From: Acrocarpospora pleiomorpha
Lineage (GTDB): Bacteria; Actinomycetota; Actinomycetes; Streptosporangiales; Streptosporangiaceae
DNA: 64,000 nt
NCBI RefSeq assembly: GCF_009687885.1
Contig: NZ_BLAF01000029.1
Span: 77,924-141,923 of the forward strand
Direction of reading: 5' to 3'
Part shown: positions 42,970 to 51,939 of the stretch, piece after piece
Numbering within the stretch: the first letter of the stretch is position 1
Layout of the letters: each line of letters opens with the position of its first letter
Translations under genes and position numbers: made by a program
Notes under the pieces: generated by a model
The model's input: the letters and a program-made list of their open reading frames with translations, nothing else
Told to the model about the DNA's origin: nothing
The model's database searches: none

Positions 42970-43837
42970 ACAAGTTCTCTCTCAGAAGATCTTCGAGCAG
43001 ATCCCGGGTGCCACCCGGCGTGGTGCTCTCCACGCACAGCTGCTCCATGGCCGTGAGGTACGGATCGATGTCCTCACGTTTGTCCAGGTACAGAGCACCC
43101 CAGAGTTGCTCGACGTAGACCACGTCCGACAGGTCGGACTCCGGAAAGCGCAGGATCGTGAACGCCCCGCCTTCGGCAGCGTGCATCCCGAAGCGGAACG
43201 GCATCACCTGCAGCGTGATGTTGGGCAGCCTGGCCACCTCGAGCAGATGCTCGATCTGCTCGTGCATGATCTTCGGCCCCCCGATGGGCCGGCGGAGCGC
43301 CGCCTCGTCGATGACCGCCCACAGTCTCGGCCCGTCCTTCTGCTTGAGCCGTTCCTGTCGCTGCATGCGCAGATGCACGCGCTGTTCGATCGCGTCTTCC
43401 GGGGCGTCCGGAAAGCCGAGCTGGACGACGGCTCGTGTGTACGCGGCGGTCTGCAGCAGGCCGGGCACGAACTGCACCTCGTAGGTGCGGATCACGCTCG
43501 CCGCCTCCTCCAGCCCCACGTACGTGACGAACCAGTTCGGCAGGACTTCGCCGAACTTGTGCCACCACCCCGGCGTGTTCGCCTCCCGGACCATCTCCAG
43601 GAGGCCACGTCGATCGGCGTCGTCCAGGACGCCGTACAGCGTGAGCAGGTCTTCGACATCACGTGTCTTGAATCCGACCCGCCCGAGCTCCATCCGACTG
43701 ATCTTGGACTCGGAGGCGCGGATGTGGAATCCGGCCTCTTCTCGGGTGAGATCCCGCTCCTCGCGCAGCCTCCGCAGGCTGGCGCCCAGCATGATGCGCC
43801 GAACAGTGGAGCCGGACCCCGGCGGATCGATGGACAC
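42956..43837 (-). CDS. XRE regulator of the Scr1/DUF5753 type
   Basis: 293 residues. N-terminal HTH (LGASLRRLREERDLTREEAG then IRASESKISRMELGRVGFK) followed by the DUF5753 effector region (VQFVPGLLQTAAYTRAVVQL, QERLKQKDGPRLWAVIDEAA). The family partners DUF397 proteins and, in streptomycetes, such regulators (BldB/WhiJ-type circuits) affect development and secondary metabolism. Operonic with DUF397 and divergent from an RsbW-like ATPase gene: the standard actinobacterial trio. Confidence 0.93.
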   Translation of the reverse strand: MSIDPPGSGSTVRRIMLGASLRRLREERDLTREEAGFHIRASESKISRMELGRVGFKTRDVEDLLTLYGVLDDADRRGLLEMVREANTPGWWHKFGEVLPNWFVTYVGLEEAASVIRTYEVQFVPGLLQTAAYTRAVVQLGFPDAPEDAIEQRVHLRMQRQERLKQKDGPRLWAVIDEAALRRPIGGPKIMHEQIEHLLEVARLPNITLQVMPFRFGMHAAEGGAFTILRFPESDLSDVVYVEQLWGALYLDKREDIDPYLTAMEQLCVESTTPGGTRDLLEDLLRENLYADI

Positions 43838-43962
43838 GTGATCATTCCTCCGGTATGTGGACTGAACACCAGTCTGTCAAAGATCGCCCCCTTCTTCCCA
43901 GGGTCGTTTTGAGTAACCGTAGCGCTTGCCGCGACCATCTGCACGTGCATTCGCTATTGCAC

Positions 43963-44487
43963 ATGCACGGGAGATTGCATCATCATGATCTCGTGCACTC
44001 CATGCTCCAGTGGTCCACGCTCGACTGGTGGCCTCCGGTGGGCTGGTGGCCGCATCCCGCGCGAGATCTGCTCGCCGGCAGCACCGGATGCGCCGCCAGC
44101 GCGACCTTCGTACTGCCCCCGCGCGCCGAGTCGATTCACTCGGCCAGGAGCTTCGCGATGGGCACCCTGGCCGGGTGGGATCTGGCCGGCCTGGCCGACG
44201 GCATGGAGCTGGTCGTCTCCGAGCTGGCCACCAACGCGCTGCGGCACGGCATGGAACCCGGCGTGCCCCGCCGCCGCGAGGTCATCCGGCTCTCCCTGGT
44301 CCGCCAGGGCTCGCTGGTCACCTGCGCGCTGACCGACCCCGGCACGGCCGAGCCGGTCAAGCGCGACCCCTCACCGTTCGAACCCGGCGGCCTCGGCCTG
44401 CACATCGTCGAATCGATCAGCGTCCGCTGGGGCTGGTGCCCGCTAACCCCCCAAGGCAAAGCGGTTTGGGCAGTTTTAGCCGCATAG
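43963..44487 (+). CDS. RsbW-like ATP-binding protein (anti-sigma/HATPase type)
   Basis: About 174 residues. HATPase_c_2 domain with N box LVVSELATNALRHGM and G box in FEPGGLGLHIVESISVRWG. Such stand-alone kinase-like ATPases bind sigma factors or anti-anti-sigma factors, or act with XRE/DUF397 modules. The start is uncertain: ATG at 43963 or 44002, neither with a clear ribosome site, so the message could be leaderless. Divergent from the XRE-DUF397 operon. Confidence 0.85.
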   Translation: MHGRLHHHDLVHSMLQWSTLDWWPPVGWWPHPARDLLAGSTGCAASATFVLPPRAESIHSARSFAMGTLAGWDLAGLADGMELVVSELATNALRHGMEPGVPRRREVIRLSLVRQGSLVTCALTDPGTAEPVKRDPSPFEPGGLGLHIVESISVRWGWCPLTPQGKAVWAVLAA

Positions 44488-44801
44488 TACGGGAACATGG
44501 GCCGGGGTGGGTCCGCGCGGCCCGGACCGCACGGACCTACCCCCCGGTCTGTGTTCATGGCCGGGTCGGCCGAGCTGTTCTTGAGGCTTGTGTGGCATGT
44601 GGGGATTTGGTTCCTGGAATTCCCGGCCGTATATCCGGGAATCACCTCCGATCGCGTTCTGGTGTGCTGAGGTGGAGTCGAGCACGCTGCGCGGAGGGAG
44701 CGGGAGAACAGGAGAATGACCTTTTCGGAGCGAACTGCGCAGAATATCTTGATCTCACGTGCGTCACCACCGCGGCTTCCCGATGGCCTGAGAGATCTGT
44801 G
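44488..44801. other. 314-bp intergenic region with hairpin
   Basis: A GC-rich hairpin (GGTGGGTCCG 44506-44515 with CGGACCTACC 44532-44541, one mismatch), starting 18 bases after the ATPase gene's stop, is a probable terminator without U-tract. The rest is less GC-rich than the genes, includes TTCCTGGAATTCCCGG-like short dyads, and must carry the promoter of the helicase-associated gene. No other gene is seen. Confidence 0.5.
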
Positions 44802-47180
44802 ATGGACGATCACCTAATCGCCTGGCTGACAACTCTCGACGAAGATCGACTCGCCCGCGTCCTGGCCAACCGCCCGGACGCCATCGCCGCGCCCTGGCCC
44901 CGGCGGCTGGACGCGCTGGCGCACCGCCTCGGCAACACCTTCGCCGTCATGGAGGTCATGCGCGGCCTGCCGCTGCCCCCGCTCGAGCTCCTGCAGGCGT
45001 GCCTGGTGATCGGCGGCCGGCCGACCGAGGACGAGCTGGCCCGCTTCCTCGGGGTGAGCACCTCGGAGGTGATCCCCTGGCTGGACCGCCTGTACGACTG
45101 CGCCCTGGCCTGGCCGGGACAGGACGGCCGGATCCACCTGGCCGAGGCGGTCGCCCGCTGGTGGACCGCCCCCTGCGGGCTCGGCGAGCCGCTCCTCACC
45201 TACCTCGACTCCTGGATGCTCAACACCGAGGGCGTGCGGCGGATCTGCCGCACGCTCGGACTGGCTCCGCAGGGCGGGAAGCGGCAGATGGTGGCCCGGG
45301 TCACCGCCCTGCTCAGCGACCCGGAACGCCTGACCGAACTCGTCACCACCGCGCCGGACGGCACGGTCGGCGTGCTCGACGACTTCGCCTGGGACGGTCC
45401 TGTCCGCAGCGTGGACGGCAACCGCTTCCTCAACGCGGGCACGCCGGAGAAGTGGGCGGCCGATCGGGGGCTGCTGTTCCGGACGCAGTGGGACGTGGCG
45501 GAGATGCCGCGTGAGGTGGCGCTGGCGTTGCGAGGCCCGGAGTATCACGGGCCGTTCACGCCGTACCCGCCGGATCTGGCCCACATCCAGGTCGATCGGG
45601 ACACGGTCGAGTACGCGATGTGCCTGGCCGCGCCGCACGTGCTGGATCGGGCGACCGCGCTGCTGGAGAACACCGACAAGACGCCGCTGCCGCTGTTGAA
45701 GAACGGCGGGGTCGGGGTGCGCGAGGTGCGCCGGGTGGCCAAGGAGACCGGCTGCTCGGAGGAGGAGACCCGGCTGTTCCTCGAGGTCACCGCGGTGGCC
45801 CGGCTGCTCGCGCTGGACGAGGCCGCGGGCGGCCTGGTGCCCACCGACCGGTTCGACACCTGGCGGCTCGAGGACGCGCCCGCCCGGCTGCGCACGCTGC
45901 TGGCCGCCTGGTGGCGGATGGAACGCTCGTCGCTGCGCCGCAGCGACGGCCGCTACCCGGCCGTGCTCGGCGACGACCCCGCCGGGGAGACCATCGCCCG
46001 GATCCGCTGGGCGGTGCTCGGCGCGCTCACCGAGGTCCCGGACGGGTACGCCTTCGCCACCCTGCAGGAGCTGGTGCAGTCGGTGCACTGGCGGGCGCCG
46101 CTGCTGGACCGGGAGCTGCTCGCCGAGTGCGCGCCCGGGATCCTGGAGGAGGCCCGCCTGCTCGGTCTTGCCGCCCACGACTCGCTCACCGATCTGGGCC
46201 GCGCCCTGGCCGCGCTCGGCCAGGTGGCCGGCAACGAGAACGACGAGACCGTCCCCGAGGTCGAGTACGACCCGGTGCTGGCAGAGCGTTCCGTCCGCGC
46301 CCTGGCCAGCGCCCAGCGCACCGCCCTGTTCGGCGCCGACCTGACCGCCGTCGTGACCGGCCCTCCCGCCGCCGAACTGGCCTCGCTCCTGGATCGGGTC
46401 GCCGACCGGGAGTCCAAGGGCGCGGCGTCGGTGTGGCGGTTCACCCCCGCCACCGTACGGCGGGCGCTGGACGCGGGCGCCGGGGCCGACGCCCTGCTGG
46501 ACCAGCTCGCCCAGGTGGGCACCCTCCCCCAGCCGCTCATCTACCTGATCAGGGACGTGGCCCGCCGCCATGGCGAGGTCACCGTCACCACGGTCGGCTG
46601 CATCATCCAGGGCAGCGACCCCGCCCTCCTGGCCGAGATCGCCGGCCACCGCCGCCTGGCCAAACTCGGCCTGCGCCTGCTCGCCTCCTCGGTCCTGGCC
46701 AGCTCCGCCCCCGCCGACCGCACCCTCGCCGCCCTCCGCGAAGCCGGGTACGCCCCCGTCCCCGTCAACGACACCGGCGAGATCGAGATCCGCCGCGAAC
46801 CCCAGAGCGGCCGCCTGATCCTGCTCCCCGGCGGCCGAGTCGCCGAACTCGACCCTTTGCCACTGCTCACCGAACCACCCCCCGACCCCCACGAACACGC
46901 CAAACGCCTGATCACCACCCGCGAAGAGGCCAAACAGAACGGCCAGACCTGGGCCCTGATCGGCCGCATGGCCACCCGCCTCCCCACCGCCGAACAATCC
47001 CTCCTCGGCTTCGTCGTCGACCGCGGCGTCCGCGCCTTAATCACCTTGTCCGACGGCGTCACCGCCACCGTCAGCCACGGCGAACTCCACTCCGGCGTCT
47101 TGGACGCCTGGTGCGAGGAAGCCGGCGACTACCTCGAATTCCCGTTGAACGAAATCGCCTCAGTCACCGCTTCGACCTAA
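44802..47180 (+). CDS. helicase-associated (XPB/Ssl2-like C-terminal) domain protein
   Basis: 792 residues. No Walker or DEAD-box motifs are present, so it is not itself a helicase. It is the actinobacterial helicase-associated protein: winged-helix-like N-terminal half, then an XPB/Ssl2-like Helicase_C_3 region around VTTVGCIIQGSDPALLAEIA and KLGLRLLASSVLASSAPADR, and a C-terminal WYL-like end (VRALITLSDGVTATVSHGEL). Relatives are encoded near an XPB-type repair helicase, which is not in this window. Codon 746 is TTA (47037-47039). ATG at 44802; the preceding GTG codon is an alternative. It overlaps the convergent acylase gene by 4 bp. Confidence 0.82.
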   Translation: MDDHLIAWLTTLDEDRLARVLANRPDAIAAPWPRRLDALAHRLGNTFAVMEVMRGLPLPPLELLQACLVIGGRPTEDELARFLGVSTSEVIPWLDRLYDCALAWPGQDGRIHLAEAVARWWTAPCGLGEPLLTYLDSWMLNTEGVRRICRTLGLAPQGGKRQMVARVTALLSDPERLTELVTTAPDGTVGVLDDFAWDGPVRSVDGNRFLNAGTPEKWAADRGLLFRTQWDVAEMPREVALALRGPEYHGPFTPYPPDLAHIQVDRDTVEYAMCLAAPHVLDRATALLENTDKTPLPLLKNGGVGVREVRRVAKETGCSEEETRLFLEVTAVARLLALDEAAGGLVPTDRFDTWRLEDAPARLRTLLAAWWRMERSSLRRSDGRYPAVLGDDPAGETIARIRWAVLGALTEVPDGYAFATLQELVQSVHWRAPLLDRELLAECAPGILEEARLLGLAAHDSLTDLGRALAALGQVAGNENDETVPEVEYDPVLAERSVRALASAQRTALFGADLTAVVTGPPAAELASLLDRVADRESKGAASVWRFTPATVRRALDAGAGADALLDQLAQVGTLPQPLIYLIRDVARRHGEVTVTTVGCIIQGSDPALLAEIAGHRRLAKLGLRLLASSVLASSAPADRTLAALREAGYAPVPVNDTGEIEIRREPQSGRLILLPGGRVAELDPLPLLTEPPPDPHEHAKRLITTREEAKQNGQTWALIGRMATRLPTAEQSLLGFVVDRGVRALITLSDGVTATVSHGELHSGVLDAWCEEAGDYLEFPLNEIASVTAST

Positions 47181-49765
47181 GGGCGGAGCGTGAGGGTTTC
47201 CGTGGACGCGGATTTCACGGCTTTCTCCGTGGACGGCCAGGGTGTGGTCTGGCCGTTCGACCATAGGTCGGATTGGTTGTTGTAGTTGGGGTGGAAGGCG
47301 TGGCCGGAGGAGCCGGTTAGGTTGATCCAGCGGGAGTTGTCGAGGTTGGAGAGGTCGACGATCATGCGCATGGAGGGGACCCAGTCGACCTCGTAGCCGT
47401 TGGCAGGGTTCCAGCCGGTGGCGTTGACGGCGTCCTTGCTGCCGGAGGTGCGGATGGGGCCCCGGTTGAAGAGCCACTCGATGGGGGCGATGCCGGAGGT
47501 GCCGAAGGTTTCGTTGGTGAGTCGCAGGGTGTGGAGGTCGCCCCAGCGCCAGCCGGCGGGGTCGTCGCCGAGGAGGTCGGCGATTTCGGCGTCGGCGTCG
47601 GCGAGGGCGGCGGACAGGATGTCGTCCCGGGTCTCGACCCCGTTCTTGGTACGGACGTCGTCCCACCAGGCGGCGTCCTCGTCCTCCAGGAGCCTGCGCA
47701 TGACCTCGAACCAGCGGTCGTTGCCGGTCGGGCGGGCGTCCTCCGGGAGTTCGTCGTCGAAGACGCGGGCGAGCAGGTTCTTCCAGACGACGTTGAAGTA
47801 GGCGGCGCCCGCGGAGTCGCGGTCCTGCTGGAAGTTCCAGCTTTCGAAGAGTTCGGTGCCCCGGCCGATGGTGCGCATCAGGTGGGGGACGAGAACGGGC
47901 GCGAAGCCGTTGGCGGAGTCCATCTGGATCTCGCCCATCGTCTTGGCGGTCATCTTGCCGGAGGCGAGCACGTCCTTGATCCGGTCGATGATGCGCTGCG
48001 AGCGGTAGCCGTACGACCAGTCGGCGGTGAGGAATGGACCGTAGTCCGGGCCGACGGCGGCGTTGTTGGCGGTGGCGATGAAACCCTCAGGCGGGTTGTA
48101 GGAGAAGGGCAGCTCGGCGAAGGGGATGAAACCGGTCCATTCCTGCTCGCCCGTCCACCCGGCACTCGGCCATTGACCGTTGCCCCCGGCCCTGACCGGT
48201 ATCTTCCCCGGCGCCTGATACCCGATATTTCCGTCTACATCCGCATAAATCAGGTTCTGCGAGGGCGCTTCGAACTTGGACGCCGCAGCCCGGAACTGCT
48301 CCCAATTCTCGGCCTTGTTCAGCAGGAACACCGAATTCGCCGTCTGCCCGGGATCGAGCGCAGTCCACCGCAGCGCGACCTCATGCCTCTCTCCGGTTTC
48401 CGCGCCTGTCGCTGATTTCTCTCCGGTTTCCACGCCAGGCGCTGGCGATTCAGTGGGTTCTGACAGGTTCCTGGCCGCACCGGGAACGGCGACGGCCGCG
48501 CTTTCCAGCACGTCGGAAATGATCGGACCGTGCTTGGTCGATCGAATCGTGAGCTCCACCGGCGCGCCCCCGGCGACCTTGATCTGCTCGGTCCGCGTTT
48601 CGAACGGCGTCCAGGTGCCCTCGACCTCGTACGTTTCCCCCTTGACCCGCTCAACGTACAGATCAGTGACATCCGGCCCGAGATTGGTGAACCCCCACGC
48701 GATGCGGTGATTGTGCCCGATCACCACCCCAGGCAGCCCCGAGAACGTATATCCCGACACGTCATACGGACAATCCGCCGTCCTGGTGCGGCAATGTAAC
48801 CCCGCCTGATACCAGATCGACGGAATCCGCGGCCCAAGATGCGGATCGTTCGCGAGCAACGGCTTCCCCGTGTCCGTGAATTTCCCGCTCACAACCCACG
48901 AGTTGGATCCGATGCCCTTCCGGTCGGTGCCCTCCGTACCAATAAGGGAGGGAACCTTCCGGAGCACCTGGGACACCCGGCGGAGCGCCGACGCGGACGT
49001 CACAGCCGGGGCGCCGGGGTCGAACGCGCCGTCCTTGACGCCTCCGGTCGCGACGATCGGCCGGTGCCGGTCGTAGGGGTAGGCGGGGAACAGCTCGTTG
49101 ACCCGCTCGACCGGCAGCACGCTCGCGTCCAGCGCGCGTTCGAGCTCGTCGTCCATGTTGGAACGCAGATCCCACGCCATCGCCTTCAGCCAGGCCAGCG
49201 AGTCGGCGGGCGTCCACGGCTCGGGCGTGTAGCCGCCGTTGGTGAGCTTGAGCACCGCGAACTCCAGGCTCCGCGCCGCGAACCCGTCGTTCTCGGCCAG
49301 CCACGCGTTCACCCCCGCCGCGTACGCCTCCAGACCACGTTTCGCCTCCGGAGCCAGCAAAGCAAGCTCTTGCTCGGCGACCCGCCGCCAGCCGAGCGTT
49401 CTGACGACCTTGTCGATGTCGAGCGTGGACGTACCGAATAGCTCCGACAACCGCCCCGCGGTCGTCTTCCGCCGGAAATCCATCTCCCAGAACCGGTCCT
49501 GCGCGTGCGTGTACCCCTGCGCCCGGAAAAGATCATCAGCGGTCTCCGCAAAGATCTGCGGAACCCCGTAAGCGTCGCGATACACGGTCACCGGCGCGCT
49601 CAGCCCAGGCAGCCGCAGCTCGCCGTCAGTCTGCGGAAACGACCGCCGCACAATCCAGGTGCCGACCCCAGCCAGCACGACCGCCAGCACCACCAACACG
49701 GTCAAAACCCGGAACAACCAGCGAAGCGGCCAAGCAAATCGTGCATAAGGCGCTAACTTGACCAT
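47177..49765 (-). CDS. penicillin acylase family protein (Ntn hydrolase)
   Basis: 862 residues. N-terminal membrane segment (RVLTVLVVLAVVLAGVGTWI), alpha-chain region (TVYRDAYGVPQIFAETADDL, GYTHAQDRFWEMDFRRKTTA), and the autoproteolysis site GIGSNSW in which Ser287 becomes the N-terminal nucleophile of the beta chain. Later landmarks GHNHRIAWGFTNLGPDVTDL and FIATANNAAVG match the family. These enzymes hydrolyse amide bonds of beta-lactams, acyl-homoserine lactones or lipopeptides. Here the protein is membrane-anchored or exported. Substrate unknown; quorum-signal cleavage is a possibility. Confidence 0.93.
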   Translation of the reverse strand: MVKLAPYARFAWPLRWLFRVLTVLVVLAVVLAGVGTWIVRRSFPQTDGELRLPGLSAPVTVYRDAYGVPQIFAETADDLFRAQGYTHAQDRFWEMDFRRKTTAGRLSELFGTSTLDIDKVVRTLGWRRVAEQELALLAPEAKRGLEAYAAGVNAWLAENDGFAARSLEFAVLKLTNGGYTPEPWTPADSLAWLKAMAWDLRSNMDDELERALDASVLPVERVNELFPAYPYDRHRPIVATGGVKDGAFDPGAPAVTSASALRRVSQVLRKVPSLIGTEGTDRKGIGSNSWVVSGKFTDTGKPLLANDPHLGPRIPSIWYQAGLHCRTRTADCPYDVSGYTFSGLPGVVIGHNHRIAWGFTNLGPDVTDLYVERVKGETYEVEGTWTPFETRTEQIKVAGGAPVELTIRSTKHGPIISDVLESAAVAVPGAARNLSEPTESPAPGVETGEKSATGAETGERHEVALRWTALDPGQTANSVFLLNKAENWEQFRAAASKFEAPSQNLIYADVDGNIGYQAPGKIPVRAGGNGQWPSAGWTGEQEWTGFIPFAELPFSYNPPEGFIATANNAAVGPDYGPFLTADWSYGYRSQRIIDRIKDVLASGKMTAKTMGEIQMDSANGFAPVLVPHLMRTIGRGTELFESWNFQQDRDSAGAAYFNVVWKNLLARVFDDELPEDARPTGNDRWFEVMRRLLEDEDAAWWDDVRTKNGVETRDDILSAALADADAEIADLLGDDPAGWRWGDLHTLRLTNETFGTSGIAPIEWLFNRGPIRTSGSKDAVNATGWNPANGYEVDWVPSMRMIVDLSNLDNSRWINLTGSSGHAFHPNYNNQSDLWSNGQTTPWPSTEKAVKSASTETLTLRP

Positions 49766-49820
49766 TCCCTGACCTTTCCTGGCATTGTGCGGATCAAAGT
49801 ATCCAGGTCGGGGATGTGAG

Positions 49821-50022
49821 CTTGATTACCCGAGGGTAGCTATTAGGACACGAGCCCACCATCCAGGCCGCATGGCACGAGATTGTCGGTACCTATCCGG
49901 GCACGGGCGCTCCATCCAGACGACCGCCCGAGACGAGATTGCCAGTACCCATCCGGACACGAGCGCTCCATCCAGACGACCGCCCGAGACGAGATTGTCG
50001 ATACCTAGTCGGACACGAGCGC
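49821..50022. repeat. 56-bp tandem repeat, about 3.5 copies
   Basis: Unit starts ACGAGATTG and ends CGACCGCCCGAG. Copy 1 (49877-49932) and copy 2 (49933-49988) are near-identical with a strict 56-bp period. Copy 3 starts at 49989 and runs to about 50022, inside the last codons of the TetR gene. A degenerate copy precedes at 49821-49876. The period is not a multiple of three, and the array sits in the 239-bp gap between the acylase gene start and the TetR gene end. Confidence 0.85.
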
Positions 50023-50607
50023 CTGCGCCAGCAGCTTGCTCTCTATCCGGGCACGCTCCGGCCCGAGTTCCGCCGCGACCGCCGCCGCGTGCTCCGCCCC
50101 GAGCGGCGCGAGCAGCGCGTGCGCGAGCACGGCGGGATCATCCGCGGGCCGTACCTCCGCGAGAAGCATGCGCAGGTGGGCGTGCCAGAACCGGTAGGCC
50201 CCCACCCGGTACCGCGCACCCGGGCTCGATGTCTCGGAAACCCGGAGCAGGTCAATGTTCTCGAACAAGTACCCGGCATAAACCTCAACGAAAGCGACGA
50301 TTCGCTCCTTCGCCGGAGCCCCCGGCCCGACCGGCGGCGGCCCCGCCAGCACCGCCTCCTGCAGGAGCTTCTCCTTGTTGTCCAGCAACGCGAACACCAG
50401 CCCCGACTTATCGCCGAACCGGCGAAACAGCGTCCCCTTCCCGACCCCTGCCTCCGCCGCGACCGCGTCCATGGAGACGTTGTCGACCCCATGCTCCCGA
50501 AACAGCTTGATCGCGGCCGCGAGCACCTTCTCCCGGTTCCGCGCCGCGTCCGCCCGCTCCTTGGGTGGTTCCTCCCGGAAAATCTGCAACAACCGCGGCT
50601 CGTCCAT
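50005..50607 (-). CDS. TetR/AcrR-family regulator
   Basis: 200 residues. HTH at about 20-65: AAIKLFREHGVDNVSMDAVA, then AAEAGVGKGTLFRRFGDKSG. The remaining helices form the ligand-binding/dimerisation half (IVAFVEVYAGYLFENIDLLR). ATG at 50607 is used; an in-frame GTG 17 codons upstream lacks support. The stop codon and last residues lie within the third copy of the 56-bp repeat, suggesting the repeat expanded into the gene's end. Target unknown; the upstream M20 peptidase gene is in the same direction. Confidence 0.92.
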   Translation of the reverse strand: MDEPRLLQIFREEPPKERADAARNREKVLAAAIKLFREHGVDNVSMDAVAAEAGVGKGTLFRRFGDKSGLVFALLDNKEKLLQEAVLAGPPPVGPGAPAKERIVAFVEVYAGYLFENIDLLRVSETSSPGARYRVGAYRFWHAHLRMLLAEVRPADDPAVLAHALLAPLGAEHAAAVAAELGPERARIESKLLAQALVSD

Positions 50608-50667
50608 AGACCGGACTTTAGCCTTGACCTGCCAGCGACTGCCCCCGCCCGGACGCACTGCCCATTG

Positions 50668-51918
50668 CTACCGAACTCCGCACCGGCGCAGGACCAGCAG
50701 GGCCAGTGCCCGGGTCACGTCCCGGAGCTCACGCAGATCCACCTGCTCCCTCGGCGCATGCGCGAACCGGACATCCCCCGGACCATAGTGCAGGGTGGGG
50801 ATCCCCGCCCCCGCGTAGATCCGCAGGTCACTGCCGTAGGGTGCGGCAGTCGTCCCGGGACGGGTGCCCGTGACGTCCTCGACCGCCCGCTCCGTCTCGC
50901 CGAGCAGCGGATGACCGGCGGGCAGCCGCCCGCTGGCGAACCGGCCACCCGGCCAGGTGATCGCGACCGGGTTGGCGAGCAGCCACGGGTCGTCGATCCC
51001 GACCAGCGCCTCCTCCAGTGCCGCCGCCGCGTCGTCCGGATCCTCGTCCAGGCGAACCCCGAGGCGGCCTTCGGCCACCAGCAGATCCGGCACGCTACTC
51101 GCCCAGTCACCCGCGCGGACCGTGCCCACCTCGATCGGGTACGGCGTCGCGTTCCCCGCGAACAGCCGATCCGGATCGCGGTTACGCTCGGCCTCCAGCT
51201 TCCTGATCGCGGTGAACACCGGCCAGAAGGCCTCGACGGCGTTGACGCCCTCGTAGCGTGTGGCCCCGTGCGCGGCGCGTCCGGCGACTTCCAGGCGGAA
51301 CGTCAACGCTCCCGCGTTGGCGGTGATGATATTCCCGCTGGTGGGTTCGGTGATCACGGCCGCCTCGCCGGTGTGGCCGCGCAGCATGGTCGCGAACGCG
51401 CCCAGACCGCCGTCTTCCTCGCTGACCACACAATGGAGGGCAAGCGGGCGCGCCAGCCGTACTCCCGCGACCCGCAGGGCGGTCATGACGGCCAGGTTGG
51501 CGGCCAGCCCCGCCTTCATGTCGCAGGCGCCCCGCCCGTGCAGGGTGGTCGCGGTGAGCCGTGCCCCGAAGGGATCGTTTCCGTCCCATTTGGCCAGATC
51601 CCCCGTCGGTACCACGTCCACATGCCCCTGCAGGATCAGCGCGGGCTCGCCCTCCCCTTCGGTCCTCCCGACCACGCCGTACCCTTCGGCGCGCGGCGCC
51701 TCCGCGCCCGGATAGTCCGGATGCCCGCGAAGCATCTCCAGGTCGAGCTTCCACATGTCCACATCGAGCCCAAGCTCCCCCAGCCGCCGGGCGCACTCCC
51801 CCTGCAACTCCGACTCGTTGTCGCCACCGGTCACGCTCGGCACCCGTACGAGCTCGGCCAGCAGCCGCACGGTCCCAGCCTCATCAATGGCATCCAAAAC
51901 CCGCGTTTCCACACTCAT
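50668..51918 (-). CDS. M20-family metallopeptidase (ArgE/DapE type)
   Basis: 416 residues. Zinc-binding motifs: LQGHVDVVPTGD (first His and Asp), LHGRGACDMKAGLAA (bridging Asp), catalytic Glu pair in CVVSEEDGGLG, and the distal His in IPTLHYGPGD. The lid domain contains RLEVAGRAAHGATRYEGVNA, typical of the dimerisation insert. Such enzymes deacylate N-acyl amino acids or cleave small peptides in the cytoplasm. Substrate is not evident. Lies 60 bp upstream of and co-directional with the TetR gene. Confidence 0.92.
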   Translation of the reverse strand: MSVETRVLDAIDEAGTVRLLAELVRVPSVTGGDNESELQGECARRLGELGLDVDMWKLDLEMLRGHPDYPGAEAPRAEGYGVVGRTEGEGEPALILQGHVDVVPTGDLAKWDGNDPFGARLTATTLHGRGACDMKAGLAANLAVMTALRVAGVRLARPLALHCVVSEEDGGLGAFATMLRGHTGEAAVITEPTSGNIITANAGALTFRLEVAGRAAHGATRYEGVNAVEAFWPVFTAIRKLEAERNRDPDRLFAGNATPYPIEVGTVRAGDWASSVPDLLVAEGRLGVRLDEDPDDAAAALEEALVGIDDPWLLANPVAITWPGGRFASGRLPAGHPLLGETERAVEDVTGTRPGTTAAPYGSDLRIYAGAGIPTLHYGPGDVRFAHAPREQVDLRELRDVTRALALLVLRRCGVR

Positions 51919-51939
51919 GCGGAAACTGTACGACCTGTC

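Noticed and set aside
44010..44801. Long in-frame extension upstream of the helicase-associated protein
   Set aside because: It overlaps the RsbW-like ATPase gene in another frame and crosses the terminator-like intergenic region.
49821..50022. Possible CRISPR array
   Set aside because: The repeats are contiguous 56-bp units with no variable spacers, and no cas gene is nearby.
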